Origin: Promethearchaeota archaeon
Lineage (GTDB): Archaea; Asgardarchaeota; Lokiarchaeia; Sigyniarchaeales; SOKP01
DNA: 64,000 nt
Reading direction: 5' to 3'
NCBI GenBank assembly: GCA_011364925.1
Contig: RDOA01000009.1
Span: 47,291 to 111,290, forward strand
Of the stretch, positions 1-9,888 are shown in pieces. The position numbers and the translations under genes were made by a program. The notes under the pieces are model-generated. The model was not told where the DNA came from. It worked only from the letters and a program-made list of their open reading frames with translations, and ran no database searches. Every line of letters starts with the position of its first letter. Position 1 is the first letter of the stretch.

Positions 1-341
1 CATATGAAGTCTTGAGATTATTGAGAACTGCAATTGTAACAAAGAACGATCTTGAAAAATTGAAGAAGAAAGGAGTTGAAGACATTGATAATATTCTGAG
101 ATTACTTTGGGAAAATCAGATGATTCTGGTTTTTAGAGACGATAAAAATACTGAATATTATGCTCTTCTTACGGATTTTCTTATACAATTAATTTTCCCT
201 AAATATTTATTAAATGTAATTAAATCTGAATACGATACTAAATCAAAAGCAGAGCATGTTTTAATAGAATACCTTAATGTTCTTGAAGACACCTATTTAG
301 GTTTAAAATCGATTGTTAAATCAAGAAAAAAAGCTAAATAG
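1..341 (+). CDS. 3' end of a longin/winged-helix type protein (paralogue of the gene at 4853)
   Basis: This is the last 112 or so codons of a gene that begins left of the window; the reading frame is already open at base 3. The sequence is nearly collinear with the C-terminus of the protein at 4853-5956: both share the segment LRLLRTAIVTKNDLEKLKKK and a similar lysine-rich end. The piece corresponds to the second winged-helix-like domain of that paralogue. It sits about 200 bases before a large surface-protein gene, so the locus probably repeats a surface protein plus cytosolic partner unit. An internal TTG at base 12 could be taken for a start, but the homology runs through it, so it is not. 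Function unknown. Confidence 0.8.
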   Translation, partial: YEVLRLLRTAIVTKNDLEKLKKKGVEDIDNILRLLWENQMILVFRDDKNTEYYALLTDFLIQLIFPKYLLNVIKSEYDTKSKAEHVLIEYLNVLEDTYLGLKSIVKSRKKAK

Positions 342-545
342 GAATGGCTATTCGTTCCTTATTATATTTCTTCTAATTTTGGAAATTTTCAAATTGATTT
401 TTAGGTTTAAAAACGAATAATTGCTTATATTAGGTTTATTAAGATTCTTTTTACTAATAATTAAATATGCAAAAAGGTACTTATAAAGTTAAAAAGTTCT
501 TATTTTAAAGCATATCTAAAAAAAAACATAAATAGGTAAATGTAA

Positions 546-3500
546 ATGAATGTTAGAAAAAAACAAAAATTCAAAATGACACTGGTTTTACTTACGATCT
601 TAATTCCAACTGCTACATTTTCTATGATTTTATTTAATCAAGGAAATTATGGCGACAAAAATAATATGATATCTGATGGAGCGGAAAATCCGTTTGATAG
701 GGAAGGAGGAGATAACTATTATCCCAGAACTTCCGAAATCACTCATTTGAATGACAAATATGATTTATCTATCTGGTGGAATAAGACTTATAGGTTCAGA
801 ATTGGTTTTGTTTTAGAAGAAACTGAAGGAATTGATCGCTATCAACCTGTTGATGTGTTTTTTACATTCAGAGAGGATGAACATTATGAAAACACTGAAA
901 GACTCGTTAGCTTTAACGCAACGGGAAACGATGAGTGGAGCGATCCATTACCGTTGCAAATGTGGAACATAACTAAATATCCCGCGACGAATTTTATAGA
1001 ATCCTGTACAGTAACATTTCTCGCAAATGTTTCAGCTAATACAAACAAAACGTATTTTCTTTATTACAATGAAAATAATGCGGGAATTGAACAAATTGTA
1101 TATAATACTGGTTTCACAAGCGAGAAATCGGGGTTGACTCTAACTGTAACAGTAGGAACTGACTATCAAGTGGTCCTAAAGCAAGGATTAGCGTCAACGC
1201 AGTTAATAAGAGAAGGATTAAATTATCACCAAGATGAGTCTTTAGCTCCAGAAAAGCAATTATCAGATCCAAGCTTGAAATTTTTGGCTCATTTTGAGAA
1301 TTCAGTTTCTGATTCGTCAGGGAACGAACCAGATGGAACTATCAATGGTGATCCTCAATATATAACGGGAATAGTACAATATGGAATGGATTTTGACGGA
1401 AATGATTTTGTAAGTTATGCTAATGGCCTTGAAAGCATAGGAGATCCACTAAACGGCCTTAGCAACGAATTTACGGTATGTTTTTGGATTAACCCCGATG
1501 ATTTATCAGGTGGAGCAACTAATCACCAAACTGAGAATGTAGTGGCAGCTAAAGCTAGTGATTCATACAATGATAACTTTGAATTGGGAGTGAACAACGA
1601 AGGAAACATCCATGTTTATCTTGATACCGAGACCAGAGATACCTTTGCTGATTTTGCCCCCGCTGGAACAATTACTACTACAGGTGGGTGGTATTTTGTC
1701 GCTTTTAGATATCAACAGGGGATTGCTGAAGTAAGGATTGTTCAAATAAACAATCCAAGCAATCCAAATAATGATATCTGGTGGTCAATGCCTAATTGGA
1801 ATGGAGCAGACGATCTTGATGAAGCTGATGGTAGTCCGTTCACTATTGGAGCTTCTGAGCACATAGATCAATTTTTCAAAGGCGCAATTGACGAGTTTGC
1901 CGTTTACAATATATATCTTTCTGATCAAGAAGTTGAAGATTTTAAATACGGTTCAATGCCCTCTTCGATTCAATCAATAACAGAATTAGAGAATGGTCCC
2001 GTATTTTCCAGCTATGACGTTAAATGGACAACTACGTTTGATATGCATATTGAAGATACTTGTACATTTTACTACGATTATGAACTATGGAATCTAGAAC
2101 GAAGTATTTACTTTGAAAACGAATTCAACTACACGATTGATAGAATGTTTGCTTTAAATACAAATTATAATTTTACGGTAGTTGATGATCACGAGGACTT
2201 GTTATACATCTACGATGGTATTATCCAAAAAGACATAACTTCCGCGGGATTTGTTGCTGAAAATTATACTATTGTTCATAACGCTCCAGATGCATCTAAA
2301 GATGCAATAGGAGTGTTCATTGAAGGATATGAATTATCTGATCCCGCCCATACATCGATATCGTACCTTAAAGGTGATGTAATTTACGATAATGGTGATG
2401 TTGAGTTTATACCCGGTTCATTAAACGATTTTGATAATAGCGTTGGGAACGAATCCTATCAACTAAAGATCAATTTCTGGGAATTGGCAGGAAGTGTTAA
2501 TAAATCAGGAAATTTAGATAATACTGGCATGATCCAATATTTTGACGACACATTGTTATCCTTACGGGAAGAAGTAGACGTTTTTATTTATCAACAGGAT
2601 AGCCTTTTCTACAGCATCGACGTAAATGTGACTGATATTGATGGAAAATTAGTTCCAGACGCGACAGTAACCGTTTGGAATGCATCTGATTATACTACCT
2701 TCTGGACTCAAGACACAGATGCGTTTGGTCGTACTATTTTTAATCGATTTGAAAACGGACTTTATGTAGTAAATGTGTCTTACGTAAGATATGGCCAAAC
2801 TCTTAGCATCACAAATCCACAAGTTATTGAACTTAATGAAACTAATGTAGATACGTTTGGAGTATATTACCTTAGCTTTACTAATGTAAAGTTAACTTCT
2901 TTAGAGTTAAAGTTTCAGCGAGAAGATATGGGTACGATTCAAGAGGACGTAGTCGGTGCTAACATCACTTTTTCGATTGACGACGGTTCTGGATCAGTTA
3001 TATTAGGATATGAACTTACTAACTCCACTGGTGTTACTATATTTAGATGGGCTAATCTGACAGATGCTAATAGTGGAAATGTGAGTCTTACGGTTAATTG
3101 GCACGGCGAGAATTATGAAGATTTAGCTTGTGCTGATGATCTAAACCCTTCAGATATCGCTAGTATAACTTTACCCTTTTATCAATATCTCTATTCCGTT
3201 ATAAATGTATCTACTGGAAATACTTATCAATCTTTCCTAACAGTCAATGAAAGTGGAACAATAGATGTGATGTTAGGAGACCCATTGAGTCTTTGGGTAA
3301 ATTACACTCAACAAAAGAATTTGGATCCAATAACTCCAATTGAAGGTGGAACTGTAAGCTATAATATAAAAATCGGTACGCTACAAATTAATTCAGGAAC
3401 ACTCACATTTTCTGAAACGGGAAATGGTGTCTACAGTCTTTATATCGATACTTCAAATCCTGTAGAACCTGCTGGTGCGAATTGGTTATCCAGTGAGACA

Positions 3501-4853
3501 TATACAATGGAAATAACTGCTTCTAAACCAGGATATACTACAATCCAAACATCGATCACTTTTACACTTTTGGATAAATTGACAGCTTTAAGTGCAAGTG
3601 ATCCCACGCCTCAAGTTTATTACAACGATCCCATATCTTTCAATGTACATTATACAGATGTTTATGCTGAACCTGACCAAGATATCGATGGTGCTACAGT
3701 TCAATTTGTTGCAATTGGAGTTACGGGTGTTAATGGATATTTAACACCGTTAGGATCTGGTCTATACTCCTTTAATCTTGATAGTTCGGTTTTTCCGACT
3801 CACGGAGATTATATATTGCAAATTACTGCTTTTAAGCAGAATTACGAAACTCAAACGATTTATCTTCCGCTCTCAATAGAAAAGATAAATACAAGACTTA
3901 ACGATTCCGCTGCAATATATGATACTTACAATGTTTTTATAGGCGTTGAAAAGATTTTTTACTTTGAGTATACAGTTGAATCGTCAGGAATAGGATTATC
4001 AGGTGTTTCTCTAAGTGAATGCGCATGGGAAAAAGCAGTCAGCGGAGTCGTTGTAGATAGCGGTGTGGCTTCTTTAAATAGTATGGGTAATGGAATGTAT
4101 TCGTTAGATTTAAACACTGAAAACTTAGAAATCGCGACCTATACTCTCATAATAAGATTAGGGGAAAATAACTATGTCGAAAGAGATGCAATCATATTCT
4201 TGAATATAATTCCTAGAGATATTCATGTAGATGTGGATGATTTAATATCAGTAGTTTCTGGTAATAAACTGTCAATTGATATTTCGATATTTGATGCCAT
4301 TGATAATTCACCTTTACAAAATGCGGAAGTAATTTTAGAATTGAACAATGTAACTTATGGCTACTTTGATGATATTGGTGGTGGCACTTACTCAATAACT
4401 ATTCCTGATTCCGATCTTATTGATGCTTTTATCGCTAATGTATTCATACAAGCTAATATAATCGTGAATAAAGTTAACTATAGTCAAACAACCAAATCAT
4501 TTGCAATAGAAGTAAAAATGACAGAGATTTTCCCAGGCTTTCCAATGTTTTACTTTCTAATGTTGATTGGTGCCGTTGTTGCTGTGGTTGCTGCTCTTGT
4601 TATATCTCGTCAAGTGCGTAGAGCTAGGATACCCACATTTGTCAAGAAGGCAAGAGAGATGACTAAAAACATAAAAGGAAGGAAAGGCATATCAGATTCG
4701 CTTTTATATCCATCTAAAGAAGAATACATTGTTAAAAAACTAGGAGATAAGTGGGAATTGCTTGATTTGTCTTTGGTAGATATTCTAGGTGTCAGCACAA
4801 AGAAGAAAAAGAACTTGCCAGAACCAACTGAATTTGAGGGAGGTGGATTATAG
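546..4853 (+). CDS. Large membrane-anchored surface protein: DUF2341-like, LamG-like and Ig-like domains
   Basis: A 1435-residue exported protein. Residues about 10-32 form a hydrophobic signal or anchor segment after a basic start. A DUF2341-like region follows (WWNKTYRFRIGF near residue 77). A LamG/concanavalin-like fold lies near 245-465, with the signatures FDGNDFV, FTVCFWI and DEFAVYN. Several Ig-like beta-sandwich repeats fill roughly 600-1330. One membrane helix near 1343-1368 (FPMFYFLMLIGAVVAVVAAL) is followed by a basic cytoplasmic tail of about 65 residues. Many Asn-X-Ser/Thr sites suggest glycosylation. The stop overlaps the next gene by one base, so the two are probably translated together and may act together. 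A role in adhesion or sugar binding is inferred from the fold only. Confidence 0.85.
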   Translation: MNVRKKQKFKMTLVLLTILIPTATFSMILFNQGNYGDKNNMISDGAENPFDREGGDNYYPRTSEITHLNDKYDLSIWWNKTYRFRIGFVLEETEGIDRYQPVDVFFTFREDEHYENTERLVSFNATGNDEWSDPLPLQMWNITKYPATNFIESCTVTFLANVSANTNKTYFLYYNENNAGIEQIVYNTGFTSEKSGLTLTVTVGTDYQVVLKQGLASTQLIREGLNYHQDESLAPEKQLSDPSLKFLAHFENSVSDSSGNEPDGTINGDPQYITGIVQYGMDFDGNDFVSYANGLESIGDPLNGLSNEFTVCFWINPDDLSGGATNHQTENVVAAKASDSYNDNFELGVNNEGNIHVYLDTETRDTFADFAPAGTITTTGGWYFVAFRYQQGIAEVRIVQINNPSNPNNDIWWSMPNWNGADDLDEADGSPFTIGASEHIDQFFKGAIDEFAVYNIYLSDQEVEDFKYGSMPSSIQSITELENGPVFSSYDVKWTTTFDMHIEDTCTFYYDYELWNLERSIYFENEFNYTIDRMFALNTNYNFTVVDDHEDLLYIYDGIIQKDITSAGFVAENYTIVHNAPDASKDAIGVFIEGYELSDPAHTSISYLKGDVIYDNGDVEFIPGSLNDFDNSVGNESYQLKINFWELAGSVNKSGNLDNTGMIQYFDDTLLSLREEVDVFIYQQDSLFYSIDVNVTDIDGKLVPDATVTVWNASDYTTFWTQDTDAFGRTIFNRFENGLYVVNVSYVRYGQTLSITNPQVIELNETNVDTFGVYYLSFTNVKLTSLELKFQREDMGTIQEDVVGANITFSIDDGSGSVILGYELTNSTGVTIFRWANLTDANSGNVSLTVNWHGENYEDLACADDLNPSDIASITLPFYQYLYSVINVSTGNTYQSFLTVNESGTIDVMLGDPLSLWVNYTQQKNLDPITPIEGGTVSYNIKIGTLQINSGTLTFSETGNGVYSLYIDTSNPVEPAGANWLSSETYTMEITASKPGYTTIQTSITFTLLDKLTALSASDPTPQVYYNDPISFNVHYTDVYAEPDQDIDGATVQFVAIGVTGVNGYLTPLGSGLYSFNLDSSVFPTHGDYILQITAFKQNYETQTIYLPLSIEKINTRLNDSAAIYDTYNVFIGVEKIFYFEYTVESSGIGLSGVSLSECAWEKAVSGVVVDSGVASLNSMGNGMYSLDLNTENLEIATYTLIIRLGENNYVERDAIIFLNIIPRDIHVDVDDLISVVSGNKLSIDISIFDAIDNSPLQNAEVILELNNVTYGYFDDIGGGTYSITIPDSDLIDAFIANVFIQANIIVNKVNYSQTTKSFAIEVKMTEIFPGFPMFYFLMLIGAVVAVVAALVISRQVRRARIPTFVKKAREMTKNIKGRKGISDSLLYPSKEEYIVKKLGDKWELLDLSLVDILGVSTKKKKNLPEPTEFEGGGL

Positions 4854-5956
4854 TGCCCGTTGGTTTAGTTGTTATGAAATGGGATGAGCGCATCGGTACT
4901 GAAATCTTAGCCAAATATCCCGAGGAAATAGTCATAACTGATAAAACACTGATGCAAGTGTATAGCACGCACGAGTATAGTGGAGAGTCAGGGATGATCA
5001 GTTTAATGGTTGGTTCTTTAAATATCGCTTCTTACTACACTGGACCAGAAAAGGGATACTACATTCTCATGCTTTTAAATCTCGACGATGATCCTGATGC
5101 TTATGAAGGGGGCCTAGCTGACACAGCCAGGATAATATTGCAAAATCTAGAAGATGAGGCATTTATAAAACTCGTTCCTTCATTATTCCGCAGACTTTCG
5201 GTTTACCCAACATTAAATGATGAACAACGATTAGCGATGACATATCAAGATGAAATTAAACGCATGATTATCAATCGGTTAAGGGAAGAAGGGGTTGTCT
5301 CCAAATCCGAGCTAATGGTTTGGTTAAAAGACAGATATAAGCAAGGATTTGTTGACTTAGAAGGCGTATTAAGCGAATTGATTAAGAGGGAACTTATTAA
5401 AGAAACCTCTGTTAAAGGGATGCCTTCTGAGTTGATCTTTCTTACAAACGACATCTTAATGTTGAGAGTTCCTCCCGTAAAATTGCTCAAAGATCCAGGA
5501 GATAAAGGTCTACCTGCAAAGCTTGTTTCTGATTATAAAATGGAGATCAAAAAATATTTTCTTAACTATCGACCATCTGAACAGGACAATCTCAGGTTAA
5601 TTGATAACATTATTAATCCCCAAGTTTACGAAACACTGCGTTTGTTAAGAACGGCAATTGTAACTAAAAATGATCTCGAGAAATTGAAAAAGAAAGGTGT
5701 TGATGATATTGACGAAGTTTTGAAAATGCTTTGGGAAACTCAAATGATTCAAGTGTTTCAAGACGATAGAAACAATGAGTATTACGCCTTACTTTCAGAT
5801 TTTTATGTGGATAAAATCTTTCCGAAATATTTAATGAATGTCATTAAATCTGAATATGAGAAAAAATCAAAAGCAGATCAAGTCTTAGTTGAATACCTAA
5901 ATATTCTCGAGAATACATATATCAATTTAAAATCAGCTGTTAAATCAAAAGATTAA
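4853..5956 (+). CDS. Probable longin/roadblock-like protein with tandem winged-helix domains
   Basis: A 367-residue soluble protein. The first 110 or so residues (GLVVMKWDERIGTEILAKYP) have the look of a longin/roadblock-type alpha-beta domain: a short strand, a W-D-x-x-x-G turn, then helices. Two winged-helix-like regions follow, near 135-205 and 255-340. The start is a GTG whose G is the last base of the upstream TAG stop, with a GGAGG sequence just before, so expression is coupled to the surface protein. A paralogue ends at base 341. Longin domains and tandem winged helices both occur in trafficking and ESCRT-type systems, but no specific family can be assigned here. The fold assignment is an inference from pattern. 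Confidence 0.75.
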   Translation: MPVGLVVMKWDERIGTEILAKYPEEIVITDKTLMQVYSTHEYSGESGMISLMVGSLNIASYYTGPEKGYYILMLLNLDDDPDAYEGGLADTARIILQNLEDEAFIKLVPSLFRRLSVYPTLNDEQRLAMTYQDEIKRMIINRLREEGVVSKSELMVWLKDRYKQGFVDLEGVLSELIKRELIKETSVKGMPSELIFLTNDILMLRVPPVKLLKDPGDKGLPAKLVSDYKMEIKKYFLNYRPSEQDNLRLIDNIINPQVYETLRLLRTAIVTKNDLEKLKKKGVDDIDEVLKMLWETQMIQVFQDDRNNEYYALLSDFYVDKIFPKYLMNVIKSEYEKKSKADQVLVEYLNILENTYINLKSAVKSKD

Positions 5957-5984
5957 TTTTTTTTTATTTTCATTTTTTTTATTT
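5957..5984 (+). terminator. Poly-T transcription terminator
   Basis: Two long T-tracts on the coding strand follow directly after the stop of the longin/winged-helix gene. Archaeal RNA polymerase stops at such U-rich runs without a hairpin. It probably ends the surface-protein operon. Confidence 0.55.
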
Positions 5985-6057
5985 CGTTACGTTTTTCAAT
6001 TTTTCATAACTATAGTTCTTAAAAAACCTAATACAATTTCAATAAAAAATTAAATTT

Positions 6058-7413
6058 GTGATAATATTGGCTGAATATGATAATTTTGATTTAGAAAATC
6101 TAGCAAAACCAAATGCACTCCCTGAAGATATCGATTATGAGACTCATATAATTGCTACTTATAGCGCAATGCTTCATCGAAAAATGGATGCTTTTTATAT
6201 GATGCAAGCGGTATGTGTTGAGCAATCAACTGGTACATTTGTCCCTGTTCCCGCGGAAACCCCTGAACAACGAAGAAAGCATGTAGCGAAAGTTATTGGG
6301 TGGTGGAGAGTCCCTGATTTTGAGTATGAGGGTGCTGAAGATTTTTTTGGTAGTCCTAAAATGTATCAATATGTAGTTCAAATTGCATATCCGTTAAACT
6401 TTAAACCCCAATTCCCAATGTTATTTACGACAATTTATGGAAATATATCAATGGGTGGACCACTTAAGATGCTTGATGTCCGATTCCCAAAAGCGTTTCT
6501 AAAAGAGTTCAAGGGTCCAAAATTCGGAGATGTTGGGGTTCGAAAGATACTAGGAGTTAAAGAAAGACCACTTTTGAATAACATGATTAAACCTTGCGTC
6601 TACTCTGATCCAAAAATAGGAGCAGATTTAGCGTATCAAGCAGCTGTTGGAGGATGTGATGTCATAAAAGATGACGAATTAATAGCTGATGTGGATTTTA
6701 ATCCAATCACTGAAAGAGTTACTGCTTTTATGGAAGCTTTGGATAGAGCTGATTCTGAGAAAGGAGAAAAAACTCTTTATACCGTTAATATCACCGACAG
6801 AGTAGAACGGATGTTTGAATTAGCAGATATTGTGCAAGAACATGGCGCCAATGCGTTAATGGTAAATCACATATCGGTAGGTTATTCTGCGTTGAGAAAA
6901 TTAGCAGAAGATCCTTCCGTAAAGGTTCCAATACTAGGACATATGGATTTTGCTGGTTCCTTATTCCAAGATCCCTTAAGCGGAGTTTCAAGTCCACTGG
7001 TACTTGGTAAATTTGGGAGATTAGCTGGTTGTGATTTCATAGTGCACCCTGCCCCTTATGGCAAAGCCCCTACTTTAGTTGATAGATTCAAAGAGACTGC
7101 ACGTCAAATGGTAATGCCGATGCGAAACGCTCCGCATATTAAAAGAACGATGCCGATGCCAAGTGGAGGAATAACTCAAAGTCTTGTCGAGAAATGTGTG
7201 AATGATTTAGGCACTAATATTATGATTGGTAGTGGCGGAGGAATTCACGCGCATCCAGATGGTCCAATAGCAGGAGCTAAAGCTTTTAGACAAGCCATCG
7301 ATGCTGTAATGAAAGGAATTCCAGCAAGAGATTATGCGAAAGATCATAAAGAGTTAGCTGTAGCATTAGGTTTGTTTGGTATTGGAAAAAAGACAGAATT
7401 TACGTCAGTCTAA
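6058..7413 (+). CDS. RuBisCO-like protein (large-chain family, probably form IV)
   Basis: A 451-residue member of the RuBisCO large-chain family. The barrel lysine is K178 (NNMIKP), and the metal-site block GGCDVIKDDE matches GGxDFxKDDE, with K204, D206 and E207 in the places of K201, D203 and E204. H295, H330 and a loop-6 type lysine, K336 (YGKAP), can be aligned, as can SGG at 369 and GGG at 393-395 for phosphate binding. The arginine expected after H295 is methionine and the surrounding HRAxH motif is lost, so carboxylase activity is doubtful. Form IV proteins catalyse enolase or isomerase type reactions. The start is GTG with no clear ribosome site, so the message may be leaderless. Confidence 0.85.
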   Translation: MIILAEYDNFDLENLAKPNALPEDIDYETHIIATYSAMLHRKMDAFYMMQAVCVEQSTGTFVPVPAETPEQRRKHVAKVIGWWRVPDFEYEGAEDFFGSPKMYQYVVQIAYPLNFKPQFPMLFTTIYGNISMGGPLKMLDVRFPKAFLKEFKGPKFGDVGVRKILGVKERPLLNNMIKPCVYSDPKIGADLAYQAAVGGCDVIKDDELIADVDFNPITERVTAFMEALDRADSEKGEKTLYTVNITDRVERMFELADIVQEHGANALMVNHISVGYSALRKLAEDPSVKVPILGHMDFAGSLFQDPLSGVSSPLVLGKFGRLAGCDFIVHPAPYGKAPTLVDRFKETARQMVMPMRNAPHIKRTMPMPSGGITQSLVEKCVNDLGTNIMIGSGGGIHAHPDGPIAGAKAFRQAIDAVMKGIPARDYAKDHKELAVALGLFGIGKKTEFTSV

Positions 7414-7422
7414 AGATAAAAC

Positions 7423-7440
7423 TTTTTTTTAATTATTTTT
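7423..7440. terminator. T-rich convergent intergenic terminator
   Basis: T-tracts lie between the RuBisCO-like gene and the convergent HEAT-LRR gene. They are a plausible stop for the plus-strand transcript. Confidence 0.45.
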
Positions 7441-7447
7441 ATTATTA

Positions 7448-8446
7448 TTATCCGTTTGTACCAAATCTCTTATCCAATCTTTCTTCCAAATCTATTAAGG
7501 AGTTTTCTTTAAGAATTCTAGTATTCGGGCTAAAATCTGTACTTTGTATATAGTTAGCAAGGTCATTTCCTCTTAAATCAATTAGTTCTAAAAGTGGGAT
7601 TTGTTTCAAGTATTCAATGTTTTGTGGGTCACTTAACTTATTGTTTGATAAGTCAAGATGCGTTAAACTTTTCATTTCAACCAGAGCTTTAAGGTCGTGA
7701 ATTTGGTTATTTGCAAGATTCAAATTTTGCAGATTTTGTAGATTTTTCAAACCTATTATCTTAGATACAGAATCAATGTTGTTTTTCCAGCCCCAGGGTG
7801 TCCCCTTGACTTCAAATTCGAGATAGTCGGATAAATCTAATCCATTAATCAATACATCTTCAGAATTTAGTTCAAAATATACATTTGGGAACTCTTTGAT
7901 TAATTGCCTAATTGTAAAGAAGTTGATAAGAATGTCGCCAAGTTGTTTATTTGAATAAGCATTGATTTTATTCCTCTTAATTAAAGGCTTTAGAGCTTCT
8001 TTATATTTTCTATTTTCATAACCTTTCTCAGCATTTATATATTGAAGCTTCCTAATCTTCTTTAATTGGTCTATTAATTCTGCTCTGGACTCTTTAGAGT
8101 CGATTTTCACTAAAGCTTTAACAACTGTCAATAAACACTGAAAGGATTTTTCGTGTCGAATCGTCCATTTAAATATAGCTAAACTTTTATTGATATGGTG
8201 TTCACATAAATAAATAGCAGCAGCGTTCCGAATAATTTCACTTGAATCAGAAGTTAATAAGCTCTCAAATAGATCATATAAATTCTCATTTACAAATTCC
8301 TTATTACCTAGAACTTTAATTGATTCTTCTCTTATCTTATCATTATCATAATTCTCAAGGATAGAAGCTAATAGATTAATAGCTGTGTCTTTACTTAGTT
8401 TGTTATTTATATATTCTTTATAAATAGTATTAGGACTTAATTCCAT
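7448..8446 (-). CDS. HEAT-repeat plus leucine-rich-repeat protein (short paralogue)
   Basis: A 332-residue protein of two parts. Residues about 10-130 form HEAT-like helical repeats (IIRNAAAIYL, FQCLLTVVKALVKI). After a spacer, residues about 215-310 carry four or five leucine-rich repeats with the L-x-x-L-x-L-x-x-N pattern (LNLANNQIHDL, LDLSNNKLSD). No signal peptide or membrane helix is visible, so it should be cytosolic. The two larger proteins at 15082 and 16478 have the same order of parts and matching N-termini, which makes this the shortest of three paralogues. Such repeats bind proteins; the partner is unknown. Confidence 0.8.
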   Translation of the reverse strand: MELSPNTIYKEYINNKLSKDTAINLLASILENYDNDKIREESIKVLGNKEFVNENLYDLFESLLTSDSSEIIRNAAAIYLCEHHINKSLAIFKWTIRHEKSFQCLLTVVKALVKIDSKESRAELIDQLKKIRKLQYINAEKGYENRKYKEALKPLIKRNKINAYSNKQLGDILINFFTIRQLIKEFPNVYFELNSEDVLINGLDLSDYLEFEVKGTPWGWKNNIDSVSKIIGLKNLQNLQNLNLANNQIHDLKALVEMKSLTHLDLSNNKLSDPQNIEYLKQIPLLELIDLRGNDLANYIQSTDFSPNTRILKENSLIDLEERLDKRFGTNG

Positions 8447-8515
8447 GATGTATTAATGAATATAATGAGTAATATAGGAAATTTAATTAAATAAAGGTAA
8501 TAAGTAATAAAAAAG

Positions 8516-9793
8516 TTAGGTAAATTTTCTTCCAGAGATTTGTCCAACTAATTCTCTAATAGTGGCTTTCATTTTATTAAAGGGTCTTAAGTTTCCAGAG
8601 AAGGGAGTATCAATTCCATGGTGTAAAATAGGTTCCAGATGGGTTTCAATTTTCTGTACCTTCTTCAAATTTCCTTCAGTTAGGCAGGAAAGAAAATAAT
8701 CGTTCTTATATTTTTTAAAAGTTAAAAATCTATATCTTTGAAATCCTAATTTAACCGCGATCCAACGAGGATAAGCTCCGGTATTTCCTAATGTATTCGC
8801 AGCTATCGCTTCTATTTTTGCGGTAAGCAATGATTCCTTCATCTCTATTTCTTCGGCAGGATTTTCGTATTTTACGGGTAATTCAACGTTTAACTGTTCC
8901 TCGTTATCGAGTAAAAGTGAAATCACGCCTATTGACATGGAAGATAAGCCAACGTAATCTAATCTGATCCAATCGTCTACAGATGGAATCTCTTGATCTG
9001 TAAATATGTAATCTTGTAGTTGTAAATATTCTTTAAAAATAGCATAAAGGCTACCAGTGAATTTTTTCTCAATGTCGAACTTGTCAATTATACTTAAGTT
9101 GTTGACATCTTTATCGCGAACTAATTCTGAGAAATACTTTTCCATCTGCTTGAGAAACCATTTTCCTTTTTTATCGGGAAACTTTCCGTAAAGAATGTAA
9201 ATGATATCGTCTTTTTCAAAGAATTGACATTTTTCTACCTCACCACCTTCAGATTTGAGAAGCATCTTATCTAGATTCCCTCTTAAGATGCTTGTTGCGA
9301 TAAAATCTAAATTATTCGTTAATTCTAATAAATATAAAAGCCTCTTATTTGTCGCAAATAGAGGAGTTCTATCTACGGAAGTAACTCCGCATAATCTTAC
9401 GTACTCCTTCTTATCTTCATCTAAAGAAATCTTATCGTCATCTAAAGAAATTTTTGCATCTCTCTCTTTTTTCCTTACACCCTGTATCCTTGAGGAAGCT
9501 GTTTCAGTCTTAGGTATAAATTCTTGCGGTTCAAGCTTTTTCGACTCATTTTCTGTGTTATTTGTGTAGCTAAAGATATTAGATAAAAATTTCTTGCAGA
9601 TTGGACAGTATTTATCTTTTGGATATGGTTTCACCATCTTATATCCACAATTTTCACATGTAATACTTTCACGATCGGATGAAAATAAAAGTTTTTTATC
9701 CTGCTTTTTTATCTCTTTCTGCTTCTCTTCTTTCTTCTCTTCCTTCTTTTTCTTATCTTTTTTCTTCTTCTTTGAATTAGTGATTAAAATCAA
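8516..9793 (-). CDS. Lysine-rich, zinc-ribbon protein with possible longin/roadblock-like regions
   Basis: A 425-residue protein of unknown function. The first 30 residues are almost all lysine and glutamate. A zinc ribbon follows at about 46-70 (CENCGYK then CPICKKF). Residues about 130-240 (TPLFATNKRLLYLLELTNNL) and 310-395 alternate strands and helices in a way that suggests two longin- or roadblock-like folds. No membrane segment is seen. The called start is a TTG close behind a GGAG; a nearby non-AUG start is possible. It could be a regulator of small GTPases, as many Asgard roadblock proteins are thought to be, but no motif proves this. Confidence 0.7.
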   Translation of the reverse strand: MILITNSKKKKKDKKKKEEKKEEKQKEIKKQDKKLLFSSDRESITCENCGYKMVKPYPKDKYCPICKKFLSNIFSYTNNTENESKKLEPQEFIPKTETASSRIQGVRKKERDAKISLDDDKISLDEDKKEYVRLCGVTSVDRTPLFATNKRLLYLLELTNNLDFIATSILRGNLDKMLLKSEGGEVEKCQFFEKDDIIYILYGKFPDKKGKWFLKQMEKYFSELVRDKDVNNLSIIDKFDIEKKFTGSLYAIFKEYLQLQDYIFTDQEIPSVDDWIRLDYVGLSSMSIGVISLLLDNEEQLNVELPVKYENPAEEIEMKESLLTAKIEAIAANTLGNTGAYPRWIAVKLGFQRYRFLTFKKYKNDYFLSCLTEGNLKKVQKIETHLEPILHHGIDTPFSGNLRPFNKMKATIRELVGQISGRKFT

Positions 9794-9888
9794 ACTCCGC
9801 GACTAATTTAAATTTGCTTCAGATAAATAAATCTAATACTTAATTGATATGTAAAGGTAATAAAAAATTTTGTATTAATATATTGGGT

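Noticed and set aside
6058..7413. Form III RuBisCO of the AMP pathway
   Set aside because: The Arg after the catalytic His is Met and the HRAxH region is missing, so a carboxylase call is not supported.
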